NCBI GenBank assembly: GCA_021775385.1 | Contig: JAJFHW010000324.1 | Span: forward strand, 1-27,543 | DNA from: Hyphomicrobiales bacterium | Lineage (GTDB): Bacteria > Pseudomonadota > Alphaproteobacteria > Rhizobiales > HXMU1428-3 | DNA: 27,543 nt | Direction: 5' to 3' | Shown: positions 1-8,475 of the stretch, one piece after another | Position numbering within the stretch: the stretch's first letter is position 1 | Layout of the letters: every line of letters starts with the position of its first letter | Notes under the pieces: model-generated | Told to the model about the DNA's origin: nothing | The model's database searches: none | What the model saw: only the letters and a program-made list of their open reading frames with translations | Translations under genes and position numbers: made by a program

Positions 1-949
1 GATTGCTCTTGCTCATGACCTTGGTCATTCACCATTTGGTCATGCGGGGGAGCGGGCGCTCAATCGTGTTATGGCTGAGTTTGGTGGCTTTGATCATAAT
101 GCGCAGAGTTTAAAGCATGTGACTTTGCTGGAGCATAAATATCCGCTATTTGATGGCTTGAATCTGAGCTTTGAATGTTTGGAGGGGATTGTTAAGCATA
201 ATGGTCCACTTATTGGTGACTTGGCTAAGGGCACTGCTGCTGATGCCAAGGGGGACACTGCCGATGAAGGTGTTCATTCTTATATTTTAGAGATTAATAA
301 AGATTTGGACTTGGGGCTTGATCAATTCGCGTTGTTGGAAGCGCAAGTGGCAGCCATTGCTGATGATATTGCTTATTGTAACCATGATATTGATGATGGA
401 TTGCGCGCTGGGTTGATTGACCTTGAGGATTTGAAGAAAGTTAGTCTTACTTCTGAGATACTTGAGCAAATAAAAGATGATTTTAGTTTGCAATTTACAA
501 ATCTGGACAAAGGGCGGTTGATCTATGAATTGAACCGCCGGTTAATCACCGCAATGGTTGCTGATATCACTGCTGAGGCTCAAAAATTGATTTTTGAGGC
601 TGATTTGAGTAATAGAGATGATGTTCGCTGTGCGAAACGAAGTTATATACAGTTTTCTTCTTCTATGTTTTTAGCTCTTAAAGAGCTCAGAGAGTTTCTT
701 TTTGCTACTGTTTACCGCGATAAGTGGGTGATGCAGGTGATGGGGCATGCTGAAGATATTGTGATAGATTTATTTCAGGCCTATTCATCCAATGCCGAAT
801 CATTGCCTTCTGATTGGCAAGCTCTGTTGCAAACGAATGATCTGCAAGACCGCGCCATTCATATTTGTGATTTTGTTGCCGGGATGACGGATCGGTATGC
901 TCTTCAGGAACACAAACGATTGTTTGATGTAACTCCTGAGCTGCGATAG
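1..949 (+). CDS. dgt: deoxyguanosinetriphosphate triphosphohydrolase-like protein (partial, 5' end missing)
   Basis: The reading frame is open from base 2 to the TAG at 947-949, so the true start lies before the window; about 315 residues are visible. The first visible residues read IALAHDLGHSPFGHAGE, the metal-binding HD motif of dGTPase-like HD-domain phosphohydrolases. Next come GFDHNAQSL and LEGIVKHNGPL, both typical of the bacterial Dgt-like family. Family members hydrolyse dNTPs to deoxynucleosides and triphosphate in the cytoplasm; the substrate range of this copy cannot be read from sequence. The last half is the helical C-terminal region. argS follows on the same strand after 314 bases, as is usual in Hyphomicrobiales. 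No terminator was seen after the stop. Confidence 0.93.
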   Translation, partial: IALAHDLGHSPFGHAGERALNRVMAEFGGFDHNAQSLKHVTLLEHKYPLFDGLNLSFECLEGIVKHNGPLIGDLAKGTAADAKGDTADEGVHSYILEINKDLDLGLDQFALLEAQVAAIADDIAYCNHDIDDGLRAGLIDLEDLKKVSLTSEILEQIKDDFSLQFTNLDKGRLIYELNRRLITAMVADITAEAQKLIFEADLSNRDDVRCAKRSYIQFSSSMFLALKELREFLFATVYRDKWVMQVMGHAEDIVIDLFQAYSSNAESLPSDWQALLQTNDLQDRAIHICDFVAGMTDRYALQEHKRLFDVTPELR

Positions 950-1263
950 GCCCGAATTGTATGGGAAGTTTATATTTCCTTATGCTTTTCAATCAGATAG
1001 AATGAAAATAACCACTATGGTAAATCATGGCTCTTCGTCCTGTTTATCGTTTGTGAAATGTATGTAATAAGCGGCTTACTGTTGATTTGTTTGTCAGTTT
1101 GTTTTTGACAAATATCAGTACTAGTTTTCAGTACCAACTTTAAGAGTTGCCTTCGAATTAAAATTTTGTGTTATCCGTGCTTTGTGTTTCAACTTATTAA
1201 GTACCCATATTATTAAGTACCATATTTTTGTAAGCCCATTTGAGTAGGCCCATAGGAGGGGTT
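950..1263. other. dgt-argS intergenic region (314 bases)
   Basis: No gene seen. It holds a perfect 7-bp inverted repeat (TTTGTCA 1090-1096, TGACAAA 1106-1112) whose right arm overlaps a TTGACA at 1105-1110 that could be a -35 box; no convincing -10 box stands at the right distance. A short tandem duplication lies at 1194-1224. The argS promoter is probably here, but I cannot place it. Confidence 0.5.
1194..1224. repeat. short tandem duplication upstream of argS
   Basis: TTATTAAGTACCCATA (1194-1209) is followed directly by TTATTAAGTACCATA (1210-1224), which differs by one missing C. It lies 40-70 bases before the argS start. It could be a recent slippage duplication or a paired protein-binding site; the sequence does not decide. 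Confidence 0.6.
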
Positions 1264-3039
1264 ATGGATCTCTTTGTATTGTTTAAAGATCATGTGCAGA
1301 CAGTTATTAATGACCTAATTAAGGGTGATGTCTTGCCTGCAGACGTGAACTTTAGCGCAGTTAACGTTGAGCCGCCTCGTGACCCGGCTCATGGAGATTT
1401 GTCGACCAATGCGGCTATGGTGTTGGCAAAACCTGCCAAGATGAATCCAAGAGCGCTAGCGGAACAGATTTCTTCAAAACTTACTGAGATTGATATTGTT
1501 AAATCAGCTGAAGTGGCTGGTCCTGGTTTTATTAATTTGCGCCTAGAAGATAGCTATTGGCCACAGGTCATTAGAGATATCTTGGCTGACCCTGCTGGTT
1601 TTGGACAATGCGATATTGGCAAAGATGAAAACGGTGTTTCAAGGAAACTTAATATTGAATATGTTTCGGCAAACCCAACTGGCCCAATGCATGTTGGCCA
1701 TTGCCGGGGTGCTGTTTTTGGAGATGCTTTAGCACGGTTGCTTGAATTTGCTGGCTTTGATGTGAGCCGAGAATATTACATTAACGATGCGGGCGCGCAG
1801 GTTAATGTTTTGGCGCGCTCTGCCTTGCTGCGGTACCGTGAAGCTTTGGGCGAAGATATTGGCGCCATTCCTGAAGGGTTATATCCAGGGGATTATTTGA
1901 TCCCCCTTGGTGAGACTTTGAAGGAAATTTATGGCGATGCTTTGCTTTCAATGGATGAAGATGCGTGGCTTCCACTTGTTAAGCAAGAAGCTATTGAAGG
2001 CATGATGGGGCTTATACGTGAAGATTTAGCTGCATTGAATATTCACCATGATGTTTTCTTTTCTGAAAAGACCTTGCATGAGGATGGCGGTAAGAAAATT
2101 AAAGCTGCGATTGAATTTTTGCGCGAACAAGGGCATATTTATCGTGGACGGCTTGATCCTCCCAAGGGAAAATTACCTGATGATTGGGAAGATCGTGAGC
2201 AAACCTTATTCAGAGCCACAGATTTTGGTGACGATGTAGACCGTGCTTTAGAGAAATCTGATGGCAGTTATACGTATTTTGCAGCTGATATTGCTTACCA
2301 TAAAGATAAATATGATCGCGGGTTCTCTCATCAGATTGATATTTTAGGTGCTGACCATGGTGGTTATATCAAACGGTTAAAAGCGGCTTTAAAGGCGATT
2401 TCTGCGGGTGAAGCTGAGCTGGATGTACGGATTTGCCAATTGGTTAAGCTTTTGCGCGATGGTACAGAAGTTAAGATGTCAAAACGAGCGGGCACCTTTG
2501 TTACATTACGGGACGTTGTTAATGAGGTGGGTGTCGATCCGGTACGTTTTATGATGTTGATGCGCAAGAATGATGCGCCTATTGATTTTGATTTTGCAAA
2601 AGTTACTGAGCAATCTAAGGATAATCCTGTGTTTTACGTGCAATATGGCCATGCACGGGTGCATTCGATCTTTCGTCAGGCGCAGGAAGTTATGCCTGGC
2701 ATAGATCCTGCTTCTGTAAAACTGAAAACTGCATCTTTGAATAATTTAGTAGATGAAGGTGAACTAAGCTTAATGCGTCGGCTGGCTCAATATCCAAGAG
2801 TGGTTGCGAGTGCAGCCGGAGCCCATGAGCCGCATAGGATTGCGTTTTATCTTTATGAATTGGCGAGCGAATTGCATAGCTTTTGGGCCAGAGGCAAAGT
2901 TGCGCCACATTTAAGGATTATTCAAGAAGATGACTGGGAAATTACAACAAACAGGATTGCACTAATTGCTGCAATTGGTGCTATACTAAAATCTGGACTA
3001 TCGATTTTAGGCGTTTCGGCGCCGGAAGAGATGCGGTAA
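1264..3039 (+). CDS. argS: arginyl-tRNA synthetase
   Basis: Class I aminoacyl-tRNA synthetase that charges tRNA-Arg in the cytoplasm. At 591 residues it has normal family length. It shows the N-terminal ArgS domain, the HIGH-type signature as HVGH (about residues 143-146, within [13 protein letters not shown]), the KMSKS-type signature as KMSKR (about 404-408), and a C-terminal DALR anticodon-binding region from about residue 465. I chose the ATG at 1264 over an in-frame TTG at 1240: AGGAGG at 1254-1259 sits 4 bases before the ATG and would lie inside the coding region from the TTG, and rhizobial ArgS proteins start with a similar M-x-L-F sequence. A SPOR-domain gene follows after 55 bases, so co-transcription is likely. 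Confidence 0.96.
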   Translation: MDLFVLFKDHVQTVINDLIKGDVLPADVNFSAVNVEPPRDPAHGDLSTNAAMVLAKPAKMNPRALAEQISSKLTEIDIVKSAEVAGPGFINLRLEDSYWPQVIRDILADPAGFGQCDIGKDENGVSRKLNIEYVSANPTGPMHVGHCRGAVFGDALARLLEFAGFDVSREYYINDAGAQVNVLARSALLRYREALGEDIGAIPEGLYPGDYLIPLGETLKEIYGDALLSMDEDAWLPLVKQEAIEGMMGLIREDLAALNIHHDVFFSEKTLHEDGGKKIKAAIEFLREQGHIYRGRLDPPKGKLPDDWEDREQTLFRATDFGDDVDRALEKSDGSYTYFAADIAYHKDKYDRGFSHQIDILGADHGGYIKRLKAALKAISAGEAELDVRICQLVKLLRDGTEVKMSKRAGTFVTLRDVVNEVGVDPVRFMMLMRKNDAPIDFDFAKVTEQSKDNPVFYVQYGHARVHSIFRQAQEVMPGIDPASVKLKTASLNNLVDEGELSLMRRLAQYPRVVASAAGAHEPHRIAFYLYELASELHSFWARGKVAPHLRIIQEDDWEITTNRIALIAAIGAILKSGLSILGVSAPEEMR

Positions 3040-3094
3040 ACTAGATTTACGTTGTGATTCGGGCTTAAACTGAGCGGGTTAAGGAATATACAAT

Positions 3095-4021
3095 ATGTCG
3101 GATAAGCTGACCGCATACAGAGGTGAAATGTTTTCCTCTCAACAGGATGGTGAAGCACCCCAGCAAAATTATGGGATAGACCCCAATACAGGTCTTCCTA
3201 TTCAGTCTGGATATGCTCAACAAGCAGGCCAGCAAATGGGCCAGCAGGGGGTGCCGCAAGGTAACCTTCAGGGTAACCAGGGCTTTACTGGCGAGGGACA
3301 ACAGGCTGACCAAACTTACTATCAGCAACAAGACCCCTATCAACAACAAGATCAATATCAGGGACAGCAGGCTGGTTTTCAGCAGCAAGACCCTTATCAG
3401 CAGCAGGGACAATATACTCAGGCTGATTACAATCAAGCTCAATATGGTCAGCAGCAATATGGCCAAGATCAATATGCTCAGCCTCAGCAAGATCAAAGTT
3501 TGCAGCAGTATCAAGACCCATATCAAAATGGCACTCATCTTAATGGTACTCAGGGACAATATGGCCAGGTAGATCAATCTAATGCTGGATTACAGACGGA
3601 TATACCCAGCAAAATCAGGGGTATATCGAGGAAACAGATCCATATATGGCGGCGCATCAGAATGCGACGCTTCCTTATGACCCTTCTAATGATGCTCTTG
3701 GACAAGCTGGCCACTCATATGGTGTTGGTCAGGATCAGCAAGGGTATGTGCAGCAATATCAAGATCCTAATCAATATCAAGATCCAAATGCTGGACTGGG
3801 TGAATATAGCGCTGAGCAATCTGCATACGCTCAACAATATCAGGATCCGAATGCTGTCTATGGTGATTATCAGCAAGGCGCTGTGGCTGGCTTACCGGCT
3901 CCAGATGCTTATGCCGGATCTCAACAGCAATATCAGGATCCTAATGCTGGAACAGAATACGGAGCTCACTATAACAACCAGGGATTGCAACCTCTTCAAA
4001 ATAACGCACAACCGGGTATGA
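3095..4021 (+). pseudogene. N-terminal part of SPOR-domain envelope protein; frame broken near 3585-3605
   Basis: The ATG at 3095 follows AAGGA. The first ~165 codons are extremely rich in Gln, Tyr, Asp and Gly, with repeated QQQDPYQQQ-type blocks. After about 3597 this frame turns into basic, Ile/Arg/Met-rich sequence, typical of out-of-frame translation, and stops at 4021. The same Q/Y composition resumes in the -1 frame (YTQQNQGYIEETDPY, from 3601), which is closed by a TAA at 3580-3582 and open after it. The whole locus 3095-4965 is 1871 bases; one added base gives exactly 624 codons, so a single missing base explains the break. It is either a real mutation or a sequencing/assembly error. 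No classical -1 slippery heptamer was seen in the overlap. Intact, it would be a ~623-residue cytoplasmic low-complexity / one membrane segment / periplasmic SPOR protein. Confidence 0.75.
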
Positions 4022-4965
4022 TTGCTAGTGGTGGTTATGGCCAACAAGGTGTTGACCCTGCAGTTATGGCAGCTAACCAAGCTGATGCGAGTTATGAAGG
4101 TAATGTGCAATCATCAGGCCGCAAATCGTTTTTGGTAGGCACTATGATCCTTGGATCAGTGATTATTGGTGGTGGTGTTGCTTTTGCATATAAATATTCT
4201 GGTGATAGTTCGTCAGATAATGGACCTGTTATCACATCTGAAGACTCAGGTGTTAAATCTAAGCCTGATAATCCTGGTGGTCGTGAGTTTGCTCATCAAA
4301 ATAAAAAGATTTTTGCTCGCCTTGGAGATCCGGGCGCTAAAACTGAAGCAGGCATTGTAGCTTCACGTGAACCGGAAGTCGTTGAAAGCTTGCGCGGTGA
4401 AGTGAAAGATGCAGCCAATCAGGGGCAAAAGCTCGGAGATAATTCTACCGACACTAATGGTGGCCCAAGACGCGTTCGCACTTATCGCATTGACAGAAAT
4501 GGCAACCAAATTCTTGATACTGGCGCTAGTCGTGCCAAATTAGCTGGCCAGGATGTTAAAGATATGCCTGGAGTTACTGCTGATACTGGGCAACCTGCTC
4601 GTACTGTTCGTACCTTAAAAGCGAATGGTGAAAAACAGGTTCAGCAAAAATCAATTCAAATTGCGCGGGCACAAGCTAAAGCTCCTCCAGTTAATAGAGT
4701 GGCTTCGAACGATGGAAATTATGTTGTGCAGATTTCAGCTCGGCGTACACAAACTGATGCCTTAGCGGCTTTTTCTGGATTGCAATCTAAATATGGTGCT
4801 GTTCTTGGTGGATACCGTCCGCTTATTCAACGGGCTGACTTAGGTAGCCGTGGTATTTGGTTTAGACTTCGTGTAGGTCCTATGAAAAGCAGAGAAGATG
4901 CTGCTAATGTTTGCTCTAAACTGAAGAGCAAAGGCATGAAGAATTGCTTGGTTGCGTCTCGTTAA
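3646..4965 (+). CDS. SPOR-domain-containing membrane protein (C-terminal part of the frame-broken gene)
   Basis: This frame is open from 3583; 3646 is its first ATG and has no good ribosome-binding site, so it is probably the downstream part of the gene starting at 3095. Residues 1-150 continue the Q/Y-rich low-complexity region, with several copies of QYQDPNA. A single membrane helix lies at about 163-183 (FLVGTMILGSVIIGGGVAF). A charged linker follows, and a SPOR domain at about 358-436 (NYVVQISARRTQTDA ... WFRLRVGPMKSREDA). SPOR domains bind peptidoglycan strands lacking stem peptides and bring proteins to the division septum. It lies between argS and nagZ, as in other Hyphomicrobiales. 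A terminator follows 63 bases after the stop. Confidence 0.85.
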   Translation: MAAHQNATLPYDPSNDALGQAGHSYGVGQDQQGYVQQYQDPNQYQDPNAGLGEYSAEQSAYAQQYQDPNAVYGDYQQGAVAGLPAPDAYAGSQQQYQDPNAGTEYGAHYNNQGLQPLQNNAQPGMIASGGYGQQGVDPAVMAANQADASYEGNVQSSGRKSFLVGTMILGSVIIGGGVAFAYKYSGDSSSDNGPVITSEDSGVKSKPDNPGGREFAHQNKKIFARLGDPGAKTEAGIVASREPEVVESLRGEVKDAANQGQKLGDNSTDTNGGPRRVRTYRIDRNGNQILDTGASRAKLAGQDVKDMPGVTADTGQPARTVRTLKANGEKQVQQKSIQIARAQAKAPPVNRVASNDGNYVVQISARRTQTDALAAFSGLQSKYGAVLGGYRPLIQRADLGSRGIWFRLRVGPMKSREDAANVCSKLKSKGMKNCLVASR

Positions 4966-5028
4966 CTTGATGCTGCTTGGCGTGGTGCTTATATCATGGC
5001 GCTTGATTTTTTAATCTCTATAAGTTTT

Positions 5029-5061
5029 AAAAGCCCCTCATATTTTGAAGGGGCTTTTTTT
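5029..5061 (+). terminator. intrinsic terminator after the SPOR gene
   Basis: Perfect 10-bp stem AAAAGCCCCT (5029-5038) / AGGGGCTTTT (5049-5058) with a 10-base loop, running into T's up to 5061. It separates the argS-SPOR unit from nagZ. Confidence 0.88.
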
Positions 5062-5149
5062 ATAGGGTGTGTTTAAAAATAGTTTTTTTAAGATTGGTTT
5101 TAACAAAATGTGGAATTGTTTTACCAGTTAGATTTTTGAGGGATTGTCT

Positions 5150-6166
5150 ATGAATAGATCTGCGTTTATTTCCGGTGTTGAAGGGCTTTCTTTGCTTCCT
5201 TATGAGCGAGATTTTTTTGCGTCTAGCTGTCCGCTTGGTCTTATTTTGTTTGCGAGAAACATTGAAAGTGAGAGCCAAATAAAACGTCTTGTCGGAGATG
5301 TCCGAGATGCCGTTGGCGCAGAGGATTTTTGGGTGCTAATTGACCAAGAGGGGGGGCGTGTTCAGAGATTGCGTCCACCTTTGTTTCCTGAACTTCCCGC
5401 GGCGCGACGCTATACAGAGCTATATAAGCAAGACCCGAGTAAAGCGCAATTAGCCGCTTTTGAAATTGGTAAGTTTATGGGGAAGCGTTTGTTAGATCTT
5501 GGGATCACTATGAATTGTGCGCCTTGTCTTGATGCGGCGCAACTTGATGCTCATGATATTATTGGGGATCGTAGTTTCGGGATTGAAGTCGACGAAATAG
5601 TCAAATTGGGCCGTTGCCAAGCTGAGGGCCATTTGGCAGCTGGATCATTGCCGGTGGTAAAACATATTCCTGGGCACGGGCGTGCGAATGCTGATAGCCA
5701 TTTGGCTTTACCTGTAATTGATGCGTCTCATGAGGAATTAAGCGTTGTTGATTTTGAGCCCTTTAGGCAACTCAATACTCTGCCTGTTGCGATGACTGCT
5801 CATGTTGTATATTCAGCGATTGATGGCTCTTTGCCGGTGAGTGCTTCTGCGAGCTCTATTGAAGATATTATACGCAAGGAAATTGGCTTTGATGGTTTTT
5901 TGATGTGCGATGATGTTTCTATGGAAGCATTAGATGGCTCGATTGCTGAACGCACGAAAGCTGTACTCTCTGCTGGTTGTGATGGGGCTTTGCATTGCAA
6001 TGGTCAATTTGATGAGATGGAACAAGTTGCTGAAAATAGCCCGACATTAGAGGGGCGTAGTTTGAAGCGCTTTGAAGCTTCATTTGAGATGGTTAGAAGC
6101 TCTAGTGACATTGATGAAACTTTGGCTCTTGAATTCTTAGCTGAAGATTGGTGTGCTTGTTCATAA
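5150..6166 (+). CDS. nagZ: beta-N-acetylhexosaminidase (glycoside hydrolase family 3)
   Basis: Cytoplasmic enzyme of peptidoglycan recycling that removes N-acetylglucosamine from GlcNAc-anhydroMurNAc muropeptides. At 338 residues it has normal length. Visible GH3 NagZ marks: IDQEGGRVQRL near residue 65; KHIPGHG at about 171-177, followed by the conserved DSH that supplies the catalytic dyad of NagZ; and MCDDVSMEAL, carrying the nucleophile Asp (about residue 254 or 255). I chose ATG 5150 over the in-frame TTG at 5144 because GAGGG at 5138-5142 lies 7 bases before the ATG. It precedes scpA by 52 bases. NagZ products induce AmpC-type beta-lactamases in some bacteria; a class D beta-lactamase lies ~17 kb downstream, but no link is shown by the sequence. 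Confidence 0.95.
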   Translation: MNRSAFISGVEGLSLLPYERDFFASSCPLGLILFARNIESESQIKRLVGDVRDAVGAEDFWVLIDQEGGRVQRLRPPLFPELPAARRYTELYKQDPSKAQLAAFEIGKFMGKRLLDLGITMNCAPCLDAAQLDAHDIIGDRSFGIEVDEIVKLGRCQAEGHLAAGSLPVVKHIPGHGRANADSHLALPVIDASHEELSVVDFEPFRQLNTLPVAMTAHVVYSAIDGSLPVSASASSIEDIIRKEIGFDGFLMCDDVSMEALDGSIAERTKAVLSAGCDGALHCNGQFDEMEQVAENSPTLEGRSLKRFEASFEMVRSSSDIDETLALEFLAEDWCACS

Positions 6167-6218
6167 GAAATAGTAACCTACTGAATTAGCAATATATAAA
6201 AATAAATAGGAGTTTTTT

Positions 6219-7049
6219 TTGACAGCTCAGAAGCCACAATCTCAAGATGAGCAATGGGAACAGAACCCGCCTTTTCAGGATGATGAGGTGAGTGCTGATG
6301 ACCGTTTGCTTGTTGAGCTAGATGGGTTTGAGGGGCCGCTTGATTTGTTGTTGGCGTTAGCGCGTGAAAAGAAACTCGATATTTCTCAAATTTCAATTGC
6401 AGATTTAGCCACTCAATATATTGGGTACATCAATGATTTGAAAAAACATAGGCTAGAGATAGCTGCTGATTATTTGGTGATGGCGGCTTGGTTGGTGTTT
6501 TTAAAATCCAAGTTGATTTTACCGAGTGAAGAAACTGAAGCCGAGAGCCCTAGTGGTGATCAACTGGCTGCTCAACTGGCTTTTCGTTTGAAACGTTTGG
6601 AAGCTATGAGAGCCAAAGGAAATGAGTTGATGGCGCGTCCGCAATTGGGGCAAGAATTTTTTTCAGTTGGAGCGCCTTTAGTTAGAAACACGATTTCCAA
6701 AGTTGAATATAAGGCTGAGTTGTTTGACTTGTTAAAGGCTTATTCTGCGCAACAGCAACGTCAAGTTGTTCAGGGCTATAAGGTGAAACGCCGACAGGTT
6801 TGGTCTATAAAAAAGGCAAGAAATCGACTGAGCTCATTGCTTGGTATGTCAATTGAATGGGCACCTATTAACGAGTTGATTGCGTCGTTCCTTGGAGCTG
6901 AAACTGCGATGAAAACCACAGTTGCCAGTACTTTTGGAGCCACATTGGAGATGGCGCGTGATGGAGTGATTGAGATTAAACAATCAGGTCCTTTTCAACC
7001 TCTTTATGTAAAAACGACTTCAAACTCTGAGGAGGTTGATGATGAGTGA
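6219..7049 (+). CDS. scpA: segregation and condensation protein A
   Basis: Kleisin subunit of the SMC-ScpAB condensin complex, which compacts and separates chromosomes; 276 residues. The family N-terminus LDGFEGPLDLLLALAREKKL is present at about residues 30-50, followed by ISIADLATQYIGYI and the Leu-rich AADYLVMAAWLVFLKSKLIL helix that contacts SMC. The C-terminal winged-helix part is present. The start is TTG at 6219, supported by AGGAG at 6208-6212 with 6-base spacing; no ATG lies between it and the conserved domain. It overlaps scpB by 8 bases, showing a translationally coupled pair. Confidence 0.95.
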   Translation: MTAQKPQSQDEQWEQNPPFQDDEVSADDRLLVELDGFEGPLDLLLALAREKKLDISQISIADLATQYIGYINDLKKHRLEIAADYLVMAAWLVFLKSKLILPSEETEAESPSGDQLAAQLAFRLKRLEAMRAKGNELMARPQLGQEFFSVGAPLVRNTISKVEYKAELFDLLKAYSAQQQRQVVQGYKVKRRQVWSIKKARNRLSSLLGMSIEWAPINELIASFLGAETAMKTTVASTFGATLEMARDGVIEIKQSGPFQPLYVKTTSNSEEVDDE

Positions 7050-7719
7050 AATGAGCACTGATCTAAGCAAAGGGCAATCTTTAGGTGAAGGGCGTCTTGA
7101 TGATTTGCGCATTTTAGAAGCTTTGATTTTTGCCTCGAATGAACCTTTGAGTGAACATGCATTGCGTGAAGAGTTGGATGAGGGAGCTGATATTTCAGCT
7201 TTGTTAGAGCAATTAAGAGCTGATTATTCTAATCGGGGCATTCAACTTGTATCGATAGATGGGAAATGGGCTTTTCGAACGGCTCCAGATCTGGCTGCGT
7301 TTTTGACCAAATATAAAGTGGTTAAAAAGAAACTTTCTCGGGTGGCTCAGGAAACCTTATCAATTATTGCATACCACCAACCGGTGACAAGAGCTGAGAT
7401 TGAAGATGTGCGGGGGGTGCAAACCTCAACTGGTACGCTTGATGTTTTACTCGAGACCGGTTGGATTAAAATGCGCGGTCGTCGTCGGGCACCGGGTCGG
7501 CCAATCACTTATGGTACGACAGATTTATTCCTTGATCAATTTGGTTTAAGTGCTGTTGATGATTTGCCAGGATTAAGTGAGTTAAAGGGAGCTGGCTTGT
7601 TAGATGGAACTGTGCCTGTTGATTTTGAAGTCCCTTTATCGCAAAAACTTGAGACTCTGATGGATGATGAATTGCCATTAGATGAAGAAGATGATGAGAG
7701 CGCTGGTGATAGTTTTTAA
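7042..7719 (+). CDS. scpB: segregation and condensation protein B
   Basis: Partner of ScpA in the condensin complex; about 225 residues with two winged-helix domains. Typical stretches are ILEALIFASNEPLS, QETLSIIAYHQPVTRAEIE and GVQTSTGTLDVLLETGWI (GRRRAPGRP follows). The tail is acidic (DDELPLDEEDDESAGD). Start choice: TTG 7036, ATG 7039 and ATG 7042 are in frame; AGGAGG at 7030-7035 gives the best spacing (6 bases) to 7042. The end lies 18 bases from the convergent DUF6064-like gene. Confidence 0.94.
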   Translation: MSEMSTDLSKGQSLGEGRLDDLRILEALIFASNEPLSEHALREELDEGADISALLEQLRADYSNRGIQLVSIDGKWAFRTAPDLAAFLTKYKVVKKKLSRVAQETLSIIAYHQPVTRAEIEDVRGVQTSTGTLDVLLETGWIKMRGRRRAPGRPITYGTTDLFLDQFGLSAVDDLPGLSELKGAGLLDGTVPVDFEVPLSQKLETLMDDELPLDEEDDESAGDSF

Positions 7720-7737
7720 GTTATTGTCGTTATGAGC

Positions 7738-8418
7738 TTAAGTCTTCACGACTTTTTTATAGAGCCATTTCCCTATGAGCGTTAACGCGGCCATTAGACA
7801 TAAAAAATATGCAAAAAACTGAGCTGATCCTATAGTGTGGGATGTTAGAAGCCCTACTAGCGTATAGGTAAATGGTAGCATCAGTAACCATCCGGGTATT
7901 TTTTTTATCATCAAGGCAAAGCCAAATGTTGCAAGAAGTGTTGGGGCTAGTGAGAGGCATAGGATTAAGCTTGCTTTGATGCTTGCACCATCGATTAATC
8001 CGATAAAGGGAAGAATAAAAACACTTGACCCTATTAAGGTTTTCCCTAGGCCAGTTTGCCAAGTTGAACTCGGCATTAATTGATCAGCTTGATAAAAGTA
8101 GCGAACCAGCAAAAGTATCATTACGCCTGATTGCGCAATAAAAAACCACCCATAATAAAAGGCCATCCAATTTATTTGCTGATAAAATTTTAGATGATAA
8201 ACGGCTCCGCACCAGGCCCAGCCGAGAGTTAGAATTAGACCAGCTAGCAATGATTTGTTGTGATTGAGCGTAAGTGTGAGCCAGAAAAAAACTAGTGATA
8301 ATAGAATGGCTAGGAGCGGTAGTGGCCAAATGCTTTGATTGTAAAACGCGATAGAGCTAAAATACACATCAGGGGAAAATAGCAAAAGATCTTCAAGTTG
8401 GTAGTTTGCTATATTCAT
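7738..8418 (-). CDS. integral membrane protein, DUF6064-like
   Basis: A 226-residue protein with about six to seven hydrophobic helices (for example PLPLLAILLSLVFFWLTLTL near 32-51 and GWFFIAQSGVMILLLVRYF near 89-107). The beginning (LEDLLLFSPDVYF ... YNQSIWPLPLL) and AGLILTLGWAWCGAVYHLKF resemble the DUF6064 family as I recall it; the function of that family is unknown to me. GAGGG about 6 bases before the ATG supports the start. It lies 57 bases downstream of the Tat-signal aldo/keto reductase on the same strand, so both may share one transcript. This pair interrupts the scpB-tatA neighbourhood common in Hyphomicrobiales, which suggests an insertion. The family call is moderate; the membrane nature is sure. 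Confidence 0.75.
   Translation of the reverse strand: MNIANYQLEDLLLFSPDVYFSSIAFYNQSIWPLPLLAILLSLVFFWLTLTLNHNKSLLAGLILTLGWAWCGAVYHLKFYQQINWMAFYYGWFFIAQSGVMILLLVRYFYQADQLMPSSTWQTGLGKTLIGSSVFILPFIGLIDGASIKASLILCLSLAPTLLATFGFALMIKKIPGWLLMLPFTYTLVGLLTSHTIGSAQFFAYFLCLMAALTLIGKWLYKKVVKT
7740..7758 (+). terminator. probable terminator of scpB inside the end of the opposing gene
   Basis: AAGTC (7740-7744), loop TTCAC, GACTT (7750-7754), then T's to 7758. The stem is only 5 bp but the T-run is clear. It overlaps the last codons of the minus-strand membrane protein, as often happens where genes converge. Confidence 0.5.
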
Positions 8419-8475
8419 CTTAACCCTCGATTGTTTGTTTTTTTATGCTGGTTTTTATTGTTAAAGCGAGGCCCA

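Noticed and set aside
3065..3577. Minus-strand Leu/Ile-rich frame opposite the Q-rich region
   Set aside because: Its composition is what antisense translation of CAA/CAG/TAT-rich DNA gives; it is a shadow.
3583..3660. Programmed -1 ribosomal frameshift joining the two parts of the SPOR gene
   Set aside because: No X-XXY-YYZ slippery heptamer in the right phase and no clear downstream pseudoknot; a one-base deletion or sequence error is simpler.
5060..5278. Minus-strand Lys/Arg-rich frame before and inside nagZ
   Set aside because: Overlaps the nagZ start and the terminator; composition is a by-product of T-rich DNA.
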